The position numbers and the translations under genes were made by a program. A stretch of DNA of 64,000 nucleotides from Ceratotherium simum simum (taxonomy: Eukaryota > Chordata > Mammalia > Perissodactyla > Rhinocerotidae): the NCBI RefSeq assembly GCF_000283155.1, contig NW_004454175.1:1056480-1120479 (forward strand), read 5' to 3'. How positions within the stretch are numbered: the stretch's first letter is position 1; each line of letters starts with the position of its first letter. The notes below the pieces were generated by a model. That model was not told the DNA's origin and did not search any database. It saw nothing but the letters and a program-made list of their open reading frames with translations. Shown here piece by piece: positions 12,301 to 23,974 of this stretch.

Positions 12301-12514
12301 GGCCGGCCCGGTGGCTTGGTGGTTAAGTGAGCGCGCTCCACTGCTGGCGACCCGGGTTCGGATCCCAGGCTTGCGCCGACGCGCTGCTTCTCTGGCCATG
12401 CTGAGGCCGCGTCCCACATACAGCAACTAGAAGGATGTGCAGCTGTGACACACAACTATCTACTGGGGCTTTGGAGGGAAAAATAAATAAATAAAATCTT
12501 TAAAAAAAAAAAAA
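12301..12514 (+). mobile_element. ERE SINE, short form, with perfect duplication
   Basis: Head GGGCCGGCCCGGTGGCTTGG, B box ggttcggatcc, then the 'cagcaactagaagg…ggggctttgg' body and an A-rich tail. The 16-base duplication agaaagatacaaacag is perfect at 12285-12300 and 12515-12530, pointing to a fairly recent insertion. Confidence 0.97.
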
Positions 12515-13324
12515 AGAAAGATACAAACAGCTATTAAACATATGAAGAGATGCTCAACCTCCCTTACAATGAGCAAAGTAAAACTACACCCACATATCAA
12601 TTCTCTCCTAATAACCTGCAAATATCTATAAGTTTAACACATCTTCTGCAGGCAAGGTTATGGAGAAATAAGTATTCTCATACGTTACTGCTGGCAGTAC
12701 AAAAATGGTATAACCTCTAGGAAGGAAATCTGGCAGTATCTGCCATAATTAACAACACATTTTCCCTTTAACCCAACAAGCCCATTTCTGGGAATCTACG
12801 TCCCATAAACTTACACATGTATGAAAGGACCTAATACTACATTATTCATTGTGGCATAGTAATATAATCAGAGCAAAAAACTGGAAACAACCTAAGTATC
12901 CAGCAATACTAAAACTTCTCAATAAATGATGGCACAGCCACACAATGAAATACAATGCATCTGTGAAGAAAAATGAAAACAATCTCTGTGCACTGATAAG
13001 GAGAGTGATCCAGAATATTTTAAATGCCAAAAGCGAGGTGCATCACAGTGTGTATGGCAGGCTTTTTGTTGAGGAACAATTAAAAAAAATATATTTAACT
13101 GTATTTACTTGTATCTGTATAAAGAAAGTGTAGAAGAATAACAATAAAAACTTGTAAAAATAAACACTGGAGTTATAAGGGGGTCATGGTAGACAGAGAC
13201 AAGGAGTAAGACTATACCTTTATATGTCATTTTACTTTTGAGCCACATATATAATTACATATTCAAAACAATTACTTTTGGATTTCAATTTGTATAATAT
13301 TTCTCAGTATTTAGTGTTTGACAT

Positions 13325-13465
13325 ATATCTCATTTATACCTCACCATGAGCCTATAAACCAGGTATGATAATAATCTCCATTTCACTCCAGGAACTTAAG
13401 TGTTACTGCTTGCACAAAACTAGCCAGCAAGTAACAAAGCTGGAATTGAAAACCATAAATCTCTT
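13325..13465 (-). mobile_element. MIR SINE
   Basis: Reverse-oriented MIR: 'tacctcaccatgagcctata', 'aataatctccatttcac', 'aactagccagcaagtaacaaagctggaattgaa'. Confidence 0.7.
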
Positions 13466-13730
13466 TCCAAATATTGGGTCACTTCTATATTGAATATGTG
13501 AAATTCTATTTTCAAAGGCAATATGTACTGCTTCAAATTATTTACATGAAAGTTACCAACAAAATATTACGCACAGATTTTGATCTATCACACATTAGAG
13601 TAATGTGGAAGCATTCCTACTGTAGTACACTCAGCAGTATTCCAAAGGAAAAAGTATAGCTAATGGATGTGTACCTAACAACAGAGTCTGTTGCACAAAA
13701 AAATTTTGAAAATTTCCTACATTAAAAAAT
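13466..13730. other. AT-rich intron
   Basis: Nothing recognised. Confidence 0.5.
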
Positions 13731-13738
13731 AACTCCTG

Positions 13739-13992
13739 GGGCCAGCCCAGTGGCGCAAGTGGTTAAGTGCACGCGCTCCGCTGCAGCGGCCCAGGGTTCA
13801 CCGGTTCGGATCCCGGGCATGCACCGACGCACTGCTTGTCGAGCCATGCTGTGGCGGCATCCCATATAAAGTAGAGGAAGATGGGTACAGATGTTAGCTC
13901 AGGGCCAGTCTTCCTCAGGAAAAAAAAAAAAAGAGAGGAGGCTTGGCATCAGATGTTAGCTCAGGGCTGATCTTCCTCACAGGAAAAAAAAA
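13739..13992 (+). mobile_element. ERE SINE ('tcccatataaag' type)
   Basis: tRNA-like head with B box ggttcggatcc, 'ccatataaagtagaggaag', two 'gatgttagctcaggg' modules and a poly(A) tail. Flanks aactcctg (13731-13738) and acctcctg (13994-14001) form a one-mismatch duplication. Confidence 0.95.
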
Positions 13993-14379
13993 AACCTCCT
14001 GATCCAATGTCATTTAGGAAACTGATAAGACAGAACAGCTTCAATGTATGTTTACAGTAATGCTTTCTCCTTTGTTTCAGATGAGTGTTTCTAAAGTCTG
14101 AAGTACAAAAGTCTGTCCTTTTATCTTTACTCGGACCCAAGTCAATTTTTTCCCCTACAATGAAAATTATTCCTTAAAAGTATATTACCATTAAACTGGT
14201 AGGTATCACTGTGCAATATCTGAACTCCTCTTCATGCACGTATATGAGTTTCTAAATTCTAGATGCCCAGTAGGGCCAGGAACTTTCTCGATCACAGAAT
14301 ACATGTACAAAAAAATGAAATTATAGTTAAAAGTATTTTGCCAATCCCTGATTTAGACCATCCACATTTAATGTGATTA

Positions 14380-15136
14380 CAGTTATGCACCACATAACGA
14401 CTTTTCAGTCAACGACGGACCACATATATTAGCGTGGTCCCATAAGATTAGTTCCATATAGCCTAGGTGTGTAATAGGCTATACCATCTAGATTTGTGTA
14501 AGTACTGCAGGAGATGAAGGAATTTTCTTCTACCCTTCTAGGTTCTTCTGGGTGGTCTAAGAATTAAATTAACATGAAAGAGATTAACAGGAGAAAAACA
14601 AACACAAGTTTAATGACATGTATATATGGGAGAAACCCAGGAAAACCAAATAACTCACCAAAATGGCTGAAGCCTTCACCTTAAATACCATCCTCAGCTA
14701 AAGACAAAGCAAGATGTTGGGAGTGGGGAAAGTCAGGGACTTCAAAGGGAAGGAAGGTAATTCACAGATAGGTGAGAAGGAGCAAATGTTTGGAAAACAA
14801 GTGTGTGTTTGGCCACACAGAAACAGAAGAACACAGAGGGGAACCCAACAAGCAGGCTTTTCCAGGTTCCTCCCTGTCTACCAGCTAGTTCATGTTATGC
14901 TAAGGTGATAGCTCGCTTCCTGAGACAGATGTTTTTATCTGAAGTCTTTTAGGCAGTTAAAGGGAAGGTAACAAGAAAACCTGTCAGCCTAAAATAATCC
15001 TCACATTAAAGAAGAATATTTTGGGGTGGCAAATTTTGTTCCCCTTCAGTACACTCTATGATGTTCACACAATGACAAAATTGTCTAATGATGTATTTCT
15101 CACAACATATCTCCATCATTAAGCGACGCATGGCTG
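14380..15136 (+). mobile_element. Tigger/pogo-type DNA transposon remnant, holding an LTR
   Basis: Starts CAGTTATGCACCACATAACG and ends CATTAAGCGACGCATGGCTG, which are inverted copies of one another with mismatches. Flanked by TA at 14378-14379 and 15137-15138, the duplication typical of Tc1/mariner/pogo elements. Removing the LTR at 14506-15048 leaves about 210 bases of transposon. It lies in LINE-like sequence that reads on from 'atgtgatta' to 'ttgatatg' across the insertion. A second copy lies at 60472-61010. Confidence 0.85.
14506..15048 (-). mobile_element. Solo endogenous retroviral LTR inside the Tigger copy
   Basis: Begins TG and ends CA, 543 bases, flanked by gtac at 14502-14505 and 15049-15052. 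The minus strand has a TATA-like GGTATTTAAGG (complement of 14679-14689) followed by ATTAAA (complement of 14609-14614), the right order for promoter and polyadenylation site. A 4-base duplication suits a class I type ERV, though a 5-base reading (agtac) is also possible. No viral genes are attached. Confidence 0.85.
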
Positions 15137-15543
15137 TATTGATATGACTGAATTAAAATCTACCATCTTGCTGGCTGTTTTCTATTTGTTCCATCTATTC
15201 TTTGTTTCTTTCTTCCTCTTTCTCTAACTTCTCTTGTGCTGAGGATTTTTTATGATTCCATTTTATTGCTTCTATAGAGGTATTATTTATGTCCCTATTT
15301 CAAAATTGTAGTGGTTTTCCAAAGGTTTACAATATACACTTTTAATTTAATCTGAGGCCACCTTCAAAAATAGTATTATACCATTTCATGTGGAGTGTAA
15401 GGTCATTATAGTAATATATTCCCAATTCCTCTTTTCCATCTTTTATGCTATTGTTGCCATATCTTTTACTCTTATATATGCTATAAACATATGACACATT
15501 GCTACTATTTTTGCTTTGGATAGTCAGTAGTTATCTTATAGAG

Positions 15544-15744
15544 CAGGGGTGGCCCAACTATAGCCCACGGGCCAAATCTAGCCCATAGCCTGTTTTGGGA
15601 AATAGTTTTATTGGAACACAGCCATGTTCATTCATTTGCATATTTCACACTACAGGGCACAGTTGAGTAGATGCAACAGACTGTAGGGCTCTCAAAGCCT
15701 AAAATATTTATTAACTAGCCCTTCATATAAAAAGTTTGCTTTTG
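15544..15744. mobile_element. hAT-type nonautonomous MER element ('GGCAAACT' family)
   Basis: Starts caggggtggcccaactatag and carries 'ttttattggaacacagcc' and 'aagcctaaaatattta'. It belongs to the common CAGGGGT…AAAGTTTGC family. Flanks ttatagag (15536-15543) and tttcagag (15745-15752) match 6 of 8, as expected for hAT elements. The same family recurs at 35911-36094. Confidence 0.75.
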
Positions 15745-16159
15745 TTTCAGAGAAATCAAAAATAAGAAACAACCTTTTTTCCCCCTTTCCAGTGGTCTCT
15801 GTGTAGATCTAAGTTTGGTAGATCATACGTTTTTGGCCTAAAGAACTTGCTTTAACATTTCTTGTAGAGTAGATCTGCTGGAAATGAATACCTAGTTTTT
15901 GTTTGCCTAAGATAACCTATTTTTCCTTCATTTTTAAAAGATATTTTCACTGGGTATATGTTTCTAGGCTGACAGGTTTTCTTCATTCAGCCCTTTCAAA
16001 GTCACTCCACTGTCTTTTGGCTCCCACAGTTTCTGATGAAAAGTCAGCCATCAGAGAAAATTCCTATCTTTGTTCTTTATGTAATGTTTCTTTTTTCTCT
16101 AGGTGCCGTTGAGATTTGTTCTTTGACTTCTGTTTTCAGCAGTCAGAATATATTATCAC

Positions 16160-16185
16160 TGTGTGTGTGTGTGTATGTGTGTTAT
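16160..16185. repeat. (GT)n-rich microsatellite, interrupted
   Basis: A short GT run broken by TATGTGTGTTATATATCC. Confidence 0.8.
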
Positions 16186-16487
16186 ATATCCAGGTTGTTA
16201 TTCTTGGAGCTTCTTGGATTTGTGGTTTTGTCTCATTAATTTTGGAAAATTCTGTCATTATTTCTTAAAATATTTCTTTTACCCTATTCTCTTCTGTTTA
16301 CCTTCTGATATCTCAACCATGCATATGTTAGATCTTTTGATGTTTTCCCACTGGTCTTGGATATTCCTTTTATTTTTTCAAGTTTTCTTTTGTTTCCGTT
16401 TTGGTAATTTCTATTGAACTATATTGAAGTTCACTGATTCTTTCCTCAGCTATGTGGAATCTACTTATGAGATTACTGAAGGCATTC

Positions 16488-16704
16488 ATTTTTTTTTTTT
16501 TAATTTTATTTATTTATTTCTTTTTCCCCAAAGCCCCGGTAGATAGTTGTATGTCATAGTTGCACATCCTTCCAGTTGCTGTATGTGGGACGTGGCCTCA
16601 GCATGGCCGGAGAAGCAGTGCGTCGGTGTGCACCCGGGATCCAAAAAACCCAGGCCACCAGCAGCGGAGTGCGCACACTTAACCGCTAAGCCACGGGGCC
16701 GGCC
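16488..16704 (-). mobile_element. ERE SINE, short form
   Basis: Minus-strand ERE with 'ccccaaagccccggtagatag' body and GGGGCCGGCC head at its upper end. Duplication ctgaaggcattc is perfect at 16476-16487 and 16705-16716. An extra 'aaaaaa' sits inside the B-box region ('gggatccaaaaaaccc'). Confidence 0.96.
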
Positions 16705-18020
16705 CTGAAGGCATTCTTTATCTCTGTTACTGTGTTTTTCACTTACAGCATTTCCACTTGATTCTTCTTTTTTTTGCCATCTCTGCTGGAATTACCCATC
16801 TGATCACGCACACTGTCCACCTTTTCTGTTAAAGTCTTTAATATATTAATCACAGTTATTTTAAATTCCTTGTCAGATAATTCCAACATCTGTTATAGCT
16901 GAGGTTAGTTCCAATGATTGCTTTTTCCCTGAGTGTGGTTTTTCTTGCCTTCTTGTATGCCTCATGACTATTTGTTGAACATCTTGTGTAGGACAGCAGA
17001 GACTGAGGTAAATAGTTTTTATGCCGGAAAAGGGACAAATTTTTTCTTCTCCTTGACCTTTGGGGAGGGTGAGTTTATTTAGTTAGGAGTTGGGCTGGGT
17101 TTGAGGTTAGTGCTGTTGTTACCCCCAGCGTACCACAGGCTTCAAATTCCTGTGGAGATCTTGTGTTTAGGATGGGAGGCTGATTTACCAGAGTAATGTC
17201 TATTCTATTCTGAGTTGAGGTCTTTCCTTTGCACTGTGTCTCTTGTTGATTCTTTTTCCTCTCCTGTAACTAACCCAGCAGTATTCTGCTATTACTTATT
17301 ACTAGAAACTTCTTAGTTTGGTGGTAGGGAATGGTTGGGAGAGGGTGCATCCTCTGCTATTCTGAGCAAGCCTCTGACTTAGTCATATACTGTGTCTCTG
17401 GGTCTTGAGGCTGTAGCTTTTTGAGTTCTCCTCCTCCCTGATCTAATCCCATAGCTGTGGGCTCAGCATATCCTGAAAAAGTAAGTGCAACCCCCTCTTT
17501 CCCCCAGGTGCAATCAATTTCATCAATGACCCAAGGCAAAGGTGCTTGTTGCCTCCTTCTCCACCACTCCCACTGTCCACAGATTAAGGGTTTTGTTACA
17601 CAGTGGAGAGAGGTGAGAACGATCCTCCTCCCTAGGAGAATACAATGTGCCACAATGGATACTTCTTAGGGATCTTTCCTATCGCCCATCTCTTGGGGTT
17701 CTGACCCCATCCACTGGGGTTAGTGGAGAAAGAGCACACAAGAGGGTACAGGGTTCTTCAATTTCTGATGTCTTCGCAAATTTCGCATGTTCCTGCCAGC
17801 CTGTATTTGACCTTCACTAAAACGTCCACAATTCTAGCTGAACTCTTCTTACTGGTGTCCAGTTGTGTCTACCTCAGGTGAGTGAGGGTTCATGTCTCCT
17901 CTTTCCCTCCAGGCACTGTCTGTCCTTAGGTTTTGAAGTCAGTCGGGTTCTTTTTCATTGTAATGGTGGGAGTAACACTCCTTCCAGCTCTCTACATCCC
18001 AGCGCAGAAGCTGAAAGTCC

Positions 18021-21000
18021 TAAACTGTCTTTTGCAACAAAAATATTTCCTGATGACTGGTCTATATTTCCAAGATTTAAAAATCCCAATGTGTAAATCA
18101 GCATGTGCCCAATTCTTATTTAAACCCCCGTACTCTAATTACACTCATTTTTTTCTTGTTAAAAAGATTAATTGAATGGCTAAGTATAAATTTTCTAAGG
18201 GAAGACAGGAGATTTCTTCTACTCTAGATCACATCCTTTAGTGAAAATTAAATGTGATCATAAGAATTTGTCTTCTGTGGCTGGTTGATTACAAAGAATA
18301 AAATACACATACAAGTACACAATTCTCCGTATGTCATTATCATCATCTGATAGTCTACTATGTGCTTTTGGTTAGGAGTTTTTACTTTGTGTAAAATACA
18401 TGCACATTCACCTTTCTTCCCTTGTCTTCCTTCCCCCCACCTCAACTCTGGTGGCAATTTAAAATTATAGGAATGTTCTACCTCAGAAGGCACTCAAAAT
18501 ACAGGCTTCTGTTTAGTTAAATATCCTATCTGAATGCTGCTGTGCTTCAGGTTCCATCTAGATTTCTCTTCTGTTGTAACATCAGTATTTGCAAGAAAAT
18601 TTCCTCTGATAAGCATCTATGGGTCTATAAAGTAAAATCCTACCATAAATAACCATTTTAAGGCATGCAAAAGTAAAAGTTTATACATTTATTGCTATTC
18701 CTTAATTATTACTATGCTAAAAAAAATCGCTGTAATTTTTTTATTCAGATATCACAAGCACAAATTTTCCAGTTGCACACATGAAAAAAATTTTAATATC
18801 CTGTCTTCATATAGTAACTAATCCAAAATAGAAAATTATCCTTATACCAACTGAAGTCTCAGGGACAGATGCACTGATTAGAGACTTCAACAACATAACT
18901 TATGCTGTCTGAAAGGCCTTCCAAGGCAGATGTTCCATCTTATGACTCATCTAATCATTTACTTATATACTAATGTCCACTACATTATATCACTTACATC
19001 AGTGCAACCAAGTAGTTAAAAAGAAACTCCAAATTTTGTTCCTGCAAATATGAAGTTCTCAGTTAGCTTCAGACTGTTTCTGAAAAGAACAAAAAGTCTT
19101 ACTCATAAATAGTTTTCTGCTTTTGAATCACTGAACTCATGTAGAGTTTCTGTATACAAACTACTGTCAAGGTGTAGCAAGCCAATTACATTGCAGAGAT
19201 ACACCACTGGCTACCTTGGAAAATGTACTTATACTATACTTTACCTTTCACTTATTATTAAAATAAAAACTGAATAGTGACATTCCTAAAGCTTTTTACA
19301 AAGTACAAGATAAATTTGCTTTAAGTGAGTAATTTTATTCCATTAGTTCTGAAATCTGTTCACTGAAAAAATTATCTGAAGAAAATACTTGTCAATTTAA
19401 ATAATGTCAATATATTAGTGCTTTTAACTTATTTAAATAAATTATAACCAGGATTATTTAACAAGACACCAAAGGGAAAATATTCAGGTTACTTAGAATT
19501 CATTGGTAAAGTTGTCTAAGACTACAGATTGCTGTGTAGAGTTAATGTTACCGTAAGCATAAAAGAAGTTATCGAACAGTCTAAATATTTATTCTAGTAT
19601 CAACCTTAAGTCTTAATCAAACAGTTATACTTTGTTCCTTTTTAACAGAAGAAAATGAATAAAAATGACTACAAGACACTTTTAACTGGGAATTTAAAAA
19701 TTAGAGCAATACTATTAAAGTGATCATGAATGTATCATATTAGGAGTATTAAACTTCATTTGAAAATCAAACCATATAATTGAAGGATTTTCCACACACA
19801 TGGGGTTTTCTACATTTTATCTCTTAATGTAATATTTATTGAAGGCAAATTTTAAAATTGAGAAAAACCTTTAATAATATAACTACCTTCTTATTTGCTA
19901 CCAAAATAAGGGGGAAATTTTTATGAAGCTGTCACGTTAAATAGTAGTCAATAGCTGCATACAATCAGTAAACAAATTCAGTTCAAGGCAAGAAAAACTA
20001 CATCACCATTTAGTGGTTGCAATTTAGATTATTCTAGCGTGTAATACTTTAATTGTATAAAACAAAGCTGATGTCACAAATACAAAAGAACTTCTTGCAA
20101 AGCAAGTACCACAAGTAATTTCTACGCTGCCACTGATGGTTGACAAGTGATGAGCACTTTGTTCAAATGTATATGCTATGCACATAAGACAACAGGTGGT
20201 TTACAAAAAGAAAATACTGAAGAAAAGCTCTTAAAATTTTCATAATCAACATTTTAACAATGTCTTGCCAAATATCTGCTTTAACCTTTGAATAGCTAAA
20301 AGATTTCTTATATAGGGAAATACAGTATTCTCAACATAAAAAAAGGAGAAGTTGAACCAGACAAACTAGGATTAATACTGGGCCAAAAATGTTTACATGA
20401 GACAATGCATTAATATACTGTCAATGTGTTGATATATTACCAATGTATTCCATAGTTTAATAATTTAGGCTAAAATATTTTCAATTTTTTAAAAAATCTA
20501 TCCATATTAATTGATATTTGGGTACTGTTATTCAGTGCTGAAAAAAATCTCCCCATAAAACCAAACAAAGAAACAAACACCCAAGCTCTTTAGGCCCAAT
20601 TAGCTAGCAGTCTTGGAGGTGTTTTCTCATTGATGGAAAAAAGCGAAATAGATGGCAGTGTCCAAAATGACTAAATACTCGCCACTACCACCACCACCCC
20701 AACTTAAGTATCTAAACTTTTGATAAAGCACTAGAAGCTATGTTGTTTTTGATGTTGTTTTTTGAAAGAGAATTAATGCAAAGTCAGAATAAAATAAAAC
20801 TTCAAAAGTTTGAGACATAGGTACTCACTCCCCTATCCCCCGCTCCAATGAACTAACACAGAAAAAAAATTTTTTGAGTAGGAATGGATTATGATTAAAG
20901 GATTCTTCGTACTACCAAATATTCCTATACACAAAGGACCCTTATTTGTCTTAAATGATTTTAACTGTTCTAGTTCAAAGGACAACAAATGAGGATGGAG

Positions 21001-21447
21001 AAGGGTTGACTTAAGCCACTAAAAAATGAAGAAAAAATAAACAGGAAAGTGTGATCTACAGCTTCCCTTATGGTCACATTAGTACAACCCAGGAATACTG
21101 AATTAACTCTAAAACTCACATTACAACTGTTTAATTCTAGGGTATATATGTAATATCTAATTTATTTACACACTCTAGCCAAAGATTCATTGTAAGCAAG
21201 GTGCTTGAATCATGCAATATCTATTATTCAAAGTCTTTTCAAATAACCACATAGCTGAAACCTCTGCACATTTGCAGTGAAATTTTGTATGCAATGACTG
21301 CAAAACAAAAATGGTAAAGTTGAGTACTAAATTATTTTCATTTACCGGGAATAGTGGAACTTGAAGAAATCCAGGTTATGTTAACAAAAGATGAGAAAGT
21401 ACACAGATTCATAAAGACTAACAAAGACTTCTGGGCATTTTCAAAGA
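18021..21447. other. AT-rich intron with few recognisable repeats
   Basis: About 3.4 kb in which I recognise no ERE, L1, MIR or MER copy, which is unusual for this window. The stretch 18240-18500 is more GC-balanced and has a pyrimidine run (cttccccccacctc). No frame with splice borders was found. Confidence 0.45.
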
Positions 21448-22854
21448 ATTTACAGCAGTGGTTCTCAAAGTGTGGTCCATGGACCCCTGGGGGGTCTGCA
21501 AGGTCAACACATTATTTCACAATAATACTAAGATGTTATTTGCCTTTCTCACTGTGTTGACGTTTGCAGTCATGGTACAAAAACAATGGAAAAACTGCCA
21601 GGATCTTAGCATAAATCAAGGTAATGACACCAAATTGTACTAGTAGTCATTGTATTCTTCACACACACACAAAATCAAGTTTCACTTACGAATGACTTTA
21701 ATGAGGCAGTAAAAATTATTAATTTTATTAAATGTCAACTCTTGGGTACATATCTTTTTAATATGCTGGGCAAGGAAACAGAAGTACACATAAAACACTG
21801 CTGCTGCATACCAAAGCATAATGGTTATCAAGGAAAAGCATTTGAATTGCAAGCTGAACTAGCCACTTTTGTTGAGAAACACCATTTCTACTTGAAAGAA
21901 TGACTGACATTCAAGCCATGGTTATTTAATCTCTGTATCTAGCAGCCATTTCATTATAAATGATACAATTCAGGCTTTCAATTGAAAATCAGAATTTTGG
22001 AAAACTTGTATCTGCCACCATGAGCTTGACTGCTTCCCAATATTTAAAGACTTTTCTTATGAGATCTGTGGTGATATTAACAGATGTGATTTTTTTATAT
22101 TATAAAATGAAATGTATCAAGATTTAGAAGATCTGCATCACTTACTGAGAATCAGTATCTTCCAAATGACTAAATGCATGCATGAGTAGAAGAGCCAAAG
22201 TACAAGACAGACCAATGGACTTGAATGTAAGTACTTGTACTTTAAGTCCATTGCTACAGTTGCAGGTTCCACATTCCACTTAACTTTTAAAAAACTTCTA
22301 TTTGTCAAGTTTTCATGTAGTATGAAAAAACCATATTCACAACTATCTGAAAAGGTTATTAAAATACTATTCCTAACCCACACATCTATGGACAGAATAT
22401 AAAATGAAGACAGGAAAGTCTCTTCAATAAACGGTGTTGGGAAAATTAGACAGCCACATGCAAAAGAATGAAAGTAGACCAATGTCTTACACCATACACA
22501 AAAATTAACTCAAAATGGATTAAAGATTTGAATGTAAGACCTGGAACCATAAAACTCCTAGAAGAAAACATAGGCAGTATGCTCTTCGACATCACTCTTA
22601 GCAGCATATTTTCAAATACCATGTCAGACCAGGCAAGGGAAACAAAAGAAAAAATAAACAAATGGGACTACATCAAACTAAAAAGCTTCTGTACAACAAA
22701 GGAAATCATCAACAAAATGAAAAGACAATCTAACAATTAGGAGAAGATATCTGCAAACCATATATCTGATAAGGGGTTAATATCCAAAATATATAAAGAA
22801 CTCATACATCTCAACAACAAAAAACAAACAACCCAATTAAAAAATGGGCAAAAG

Positions 22855-23096
22855 GGGCTGGCCCGGTGCCGTGGCGGTTAAGTGCGCAGGCTCCGCTTTG
22901 GCGGCCTGGGGTTTGTGGGTTCGGGTCCCGAGTGCAGACAGACGCACCACTTGTCAAGCCATGCTGTGCCAGTGTCCCATATAAAGTAGAGGAAGATGGG
23001 CACGGATGTTAGCCCATGGCCAATCCTCCTCAGCAAAAAGAGGAGGATTGGCATTGGATGTTAGCTCAGAGCTTATCTTCCTGAAAAAAAAAAAGG
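22855..23096 (+). mobile_element. ERE SINE inside L1 (first of three)
   Basis: 'tcccatataaag' type with two 'ggatgttagc' modules. Duplicated flank gggcaaaag near 22846-22854 and 23105-23113. The B box is altered (gggttcgggtcccg). Confidence 0.93.
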
Positions 23097-23219
23097 GGGG
23101 AGAGGGGCAAAAGATCTGAACAGACATTTTTCCAAAGAAGATATACAGATGGTCAATAGGCACATGAAAAGATGTTCAACATCACTATTAGGGAAATGCA
23201 AATCAAAAGTACAATGAGA

Positions 23220-23434
23220 GGGCCGGCCCCTGTGGCTTAGCGGTTAAGTGCGCGCGCTCTGCTGCTGGCGGCCTGGGTTCGGATCCCGGGCGGGCACCGA
23301 CGCACTGCTTCTCCGGCCATGCTGAGGCCACGTCCCACATACAGCAACTGGAAGGATGTACAGCTATGACATACAACTATCTACTGGGGCTTTGGGGGAA
23401 ACAATAAATTAAAAAATTATTAAAAAAAAAAAAG
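23220..23434 (+). mobile_element. ERE SINE inside L1 (second of three)
   Basis: Short form with 'cagcaactggaaggatgtac…ggggctttggggg' body. Perfect duplication gtacaatgaga at 23209-23219 and 23435-23445. Intact B box ggttcggatcc. Confidence 0.96.
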
Positions 23435-23788
23435 GTACAATGAGATATCACCTCAAGCCCATCAGAATGGCTATAATTAACAAGACAAGAAATAAAAAGT
23501 GTTAAAGAGGATGTGGAGAAAAGGGAACTCTCATACACTGCTGGTGGGAGTGCAAACTGGTGCAGCCACTATGGAAAACAGGTAGGGGGATTCCTCAAAA
23601 AATTAAGAATAGAACTACCATATGATCCAGCTATTCCACTGCTGGGTATTTATCCAAAGAACATGAAAACACGAATGTGTAAAGACATATACACCCCTAT
23701 GTTCATTACAGCATTATTCACAATAGCCAAAACTTGGAAACAACCTAAATGCCCATCAAGGGACATATGGATAAAAAAGATGTGGTAT

Positions 23789-23974
23789 AGGCCATGCCCG
23801 GTGGCATAGCAGTTAAGTTCACGTACTCCGCTTCAGCGGCCCAGGGTTCGCAGGTTCAGATCCTGGACGCAGACCCACACACCGCTTATCAAGCCATGCT
23901 GTGGCAGGTGTCTCAAGTATAAAGTAGACGAAGATGGGCACAGATGTTAGCCCAGGGCTAATCTTCCTCACCAG
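23789..23974 (+). mobile_element. ERE SINE inside L1 (third of three), one 3' module
   Basis: 'tcccatataaag'-type relative with only one 'gatgttagcccaggg…atcttcctcacc' module before the poly(A). Flanks 'aaaagatgtggtata' and 'aaaagatgtggaata' (near 23776-23788 and 23985-23997) duplicate the L1 target. Confidence 0.93.

Larger units (their letters stand above)
10195..13270 (+). mobile_element. L1 LINE fragment, split by two EREs and an LTR
   Basis: L1 ORF2-type sequence runs through 10195-10238, 10545-11450, 12263-12300 and 12515-13270 once three insertions are removed. Joins are smooth: '…ccaataggaaaatgggcaa' leads to 'ataaacaggcaatcc', and '…gatacaaacag' to 'ctattaaacatatgaag'. Frames are broken throughout; it is a dead copy. 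Confidence 0.8.
15139..18020. mobile_element. Long old L1-like LINE block, interrupted
   Basis: T-rich sequence with landmarks of L1M-type elements: 'tctaccatcttgctggctgttttctatttgttcc', 'ttttggctcccacagtttctgatgaaaagtcagcc', 'tcttggagcttcttggat', 'catgcatatgttagatcttttgatg', 'aattccttgtcagataattccaacatctg'. It is interrupted by a MER element (15544-15744) and an ERE (16488-16704). Direction not determined. The short frames at 15903-16417 and 17357-18175 are shadows. Confidence 0.6.

Noticed and set aside
14506..15048. Intact provirus
   Set aside because: Only one LTR is present with no gag, pol or env sequence on either side.
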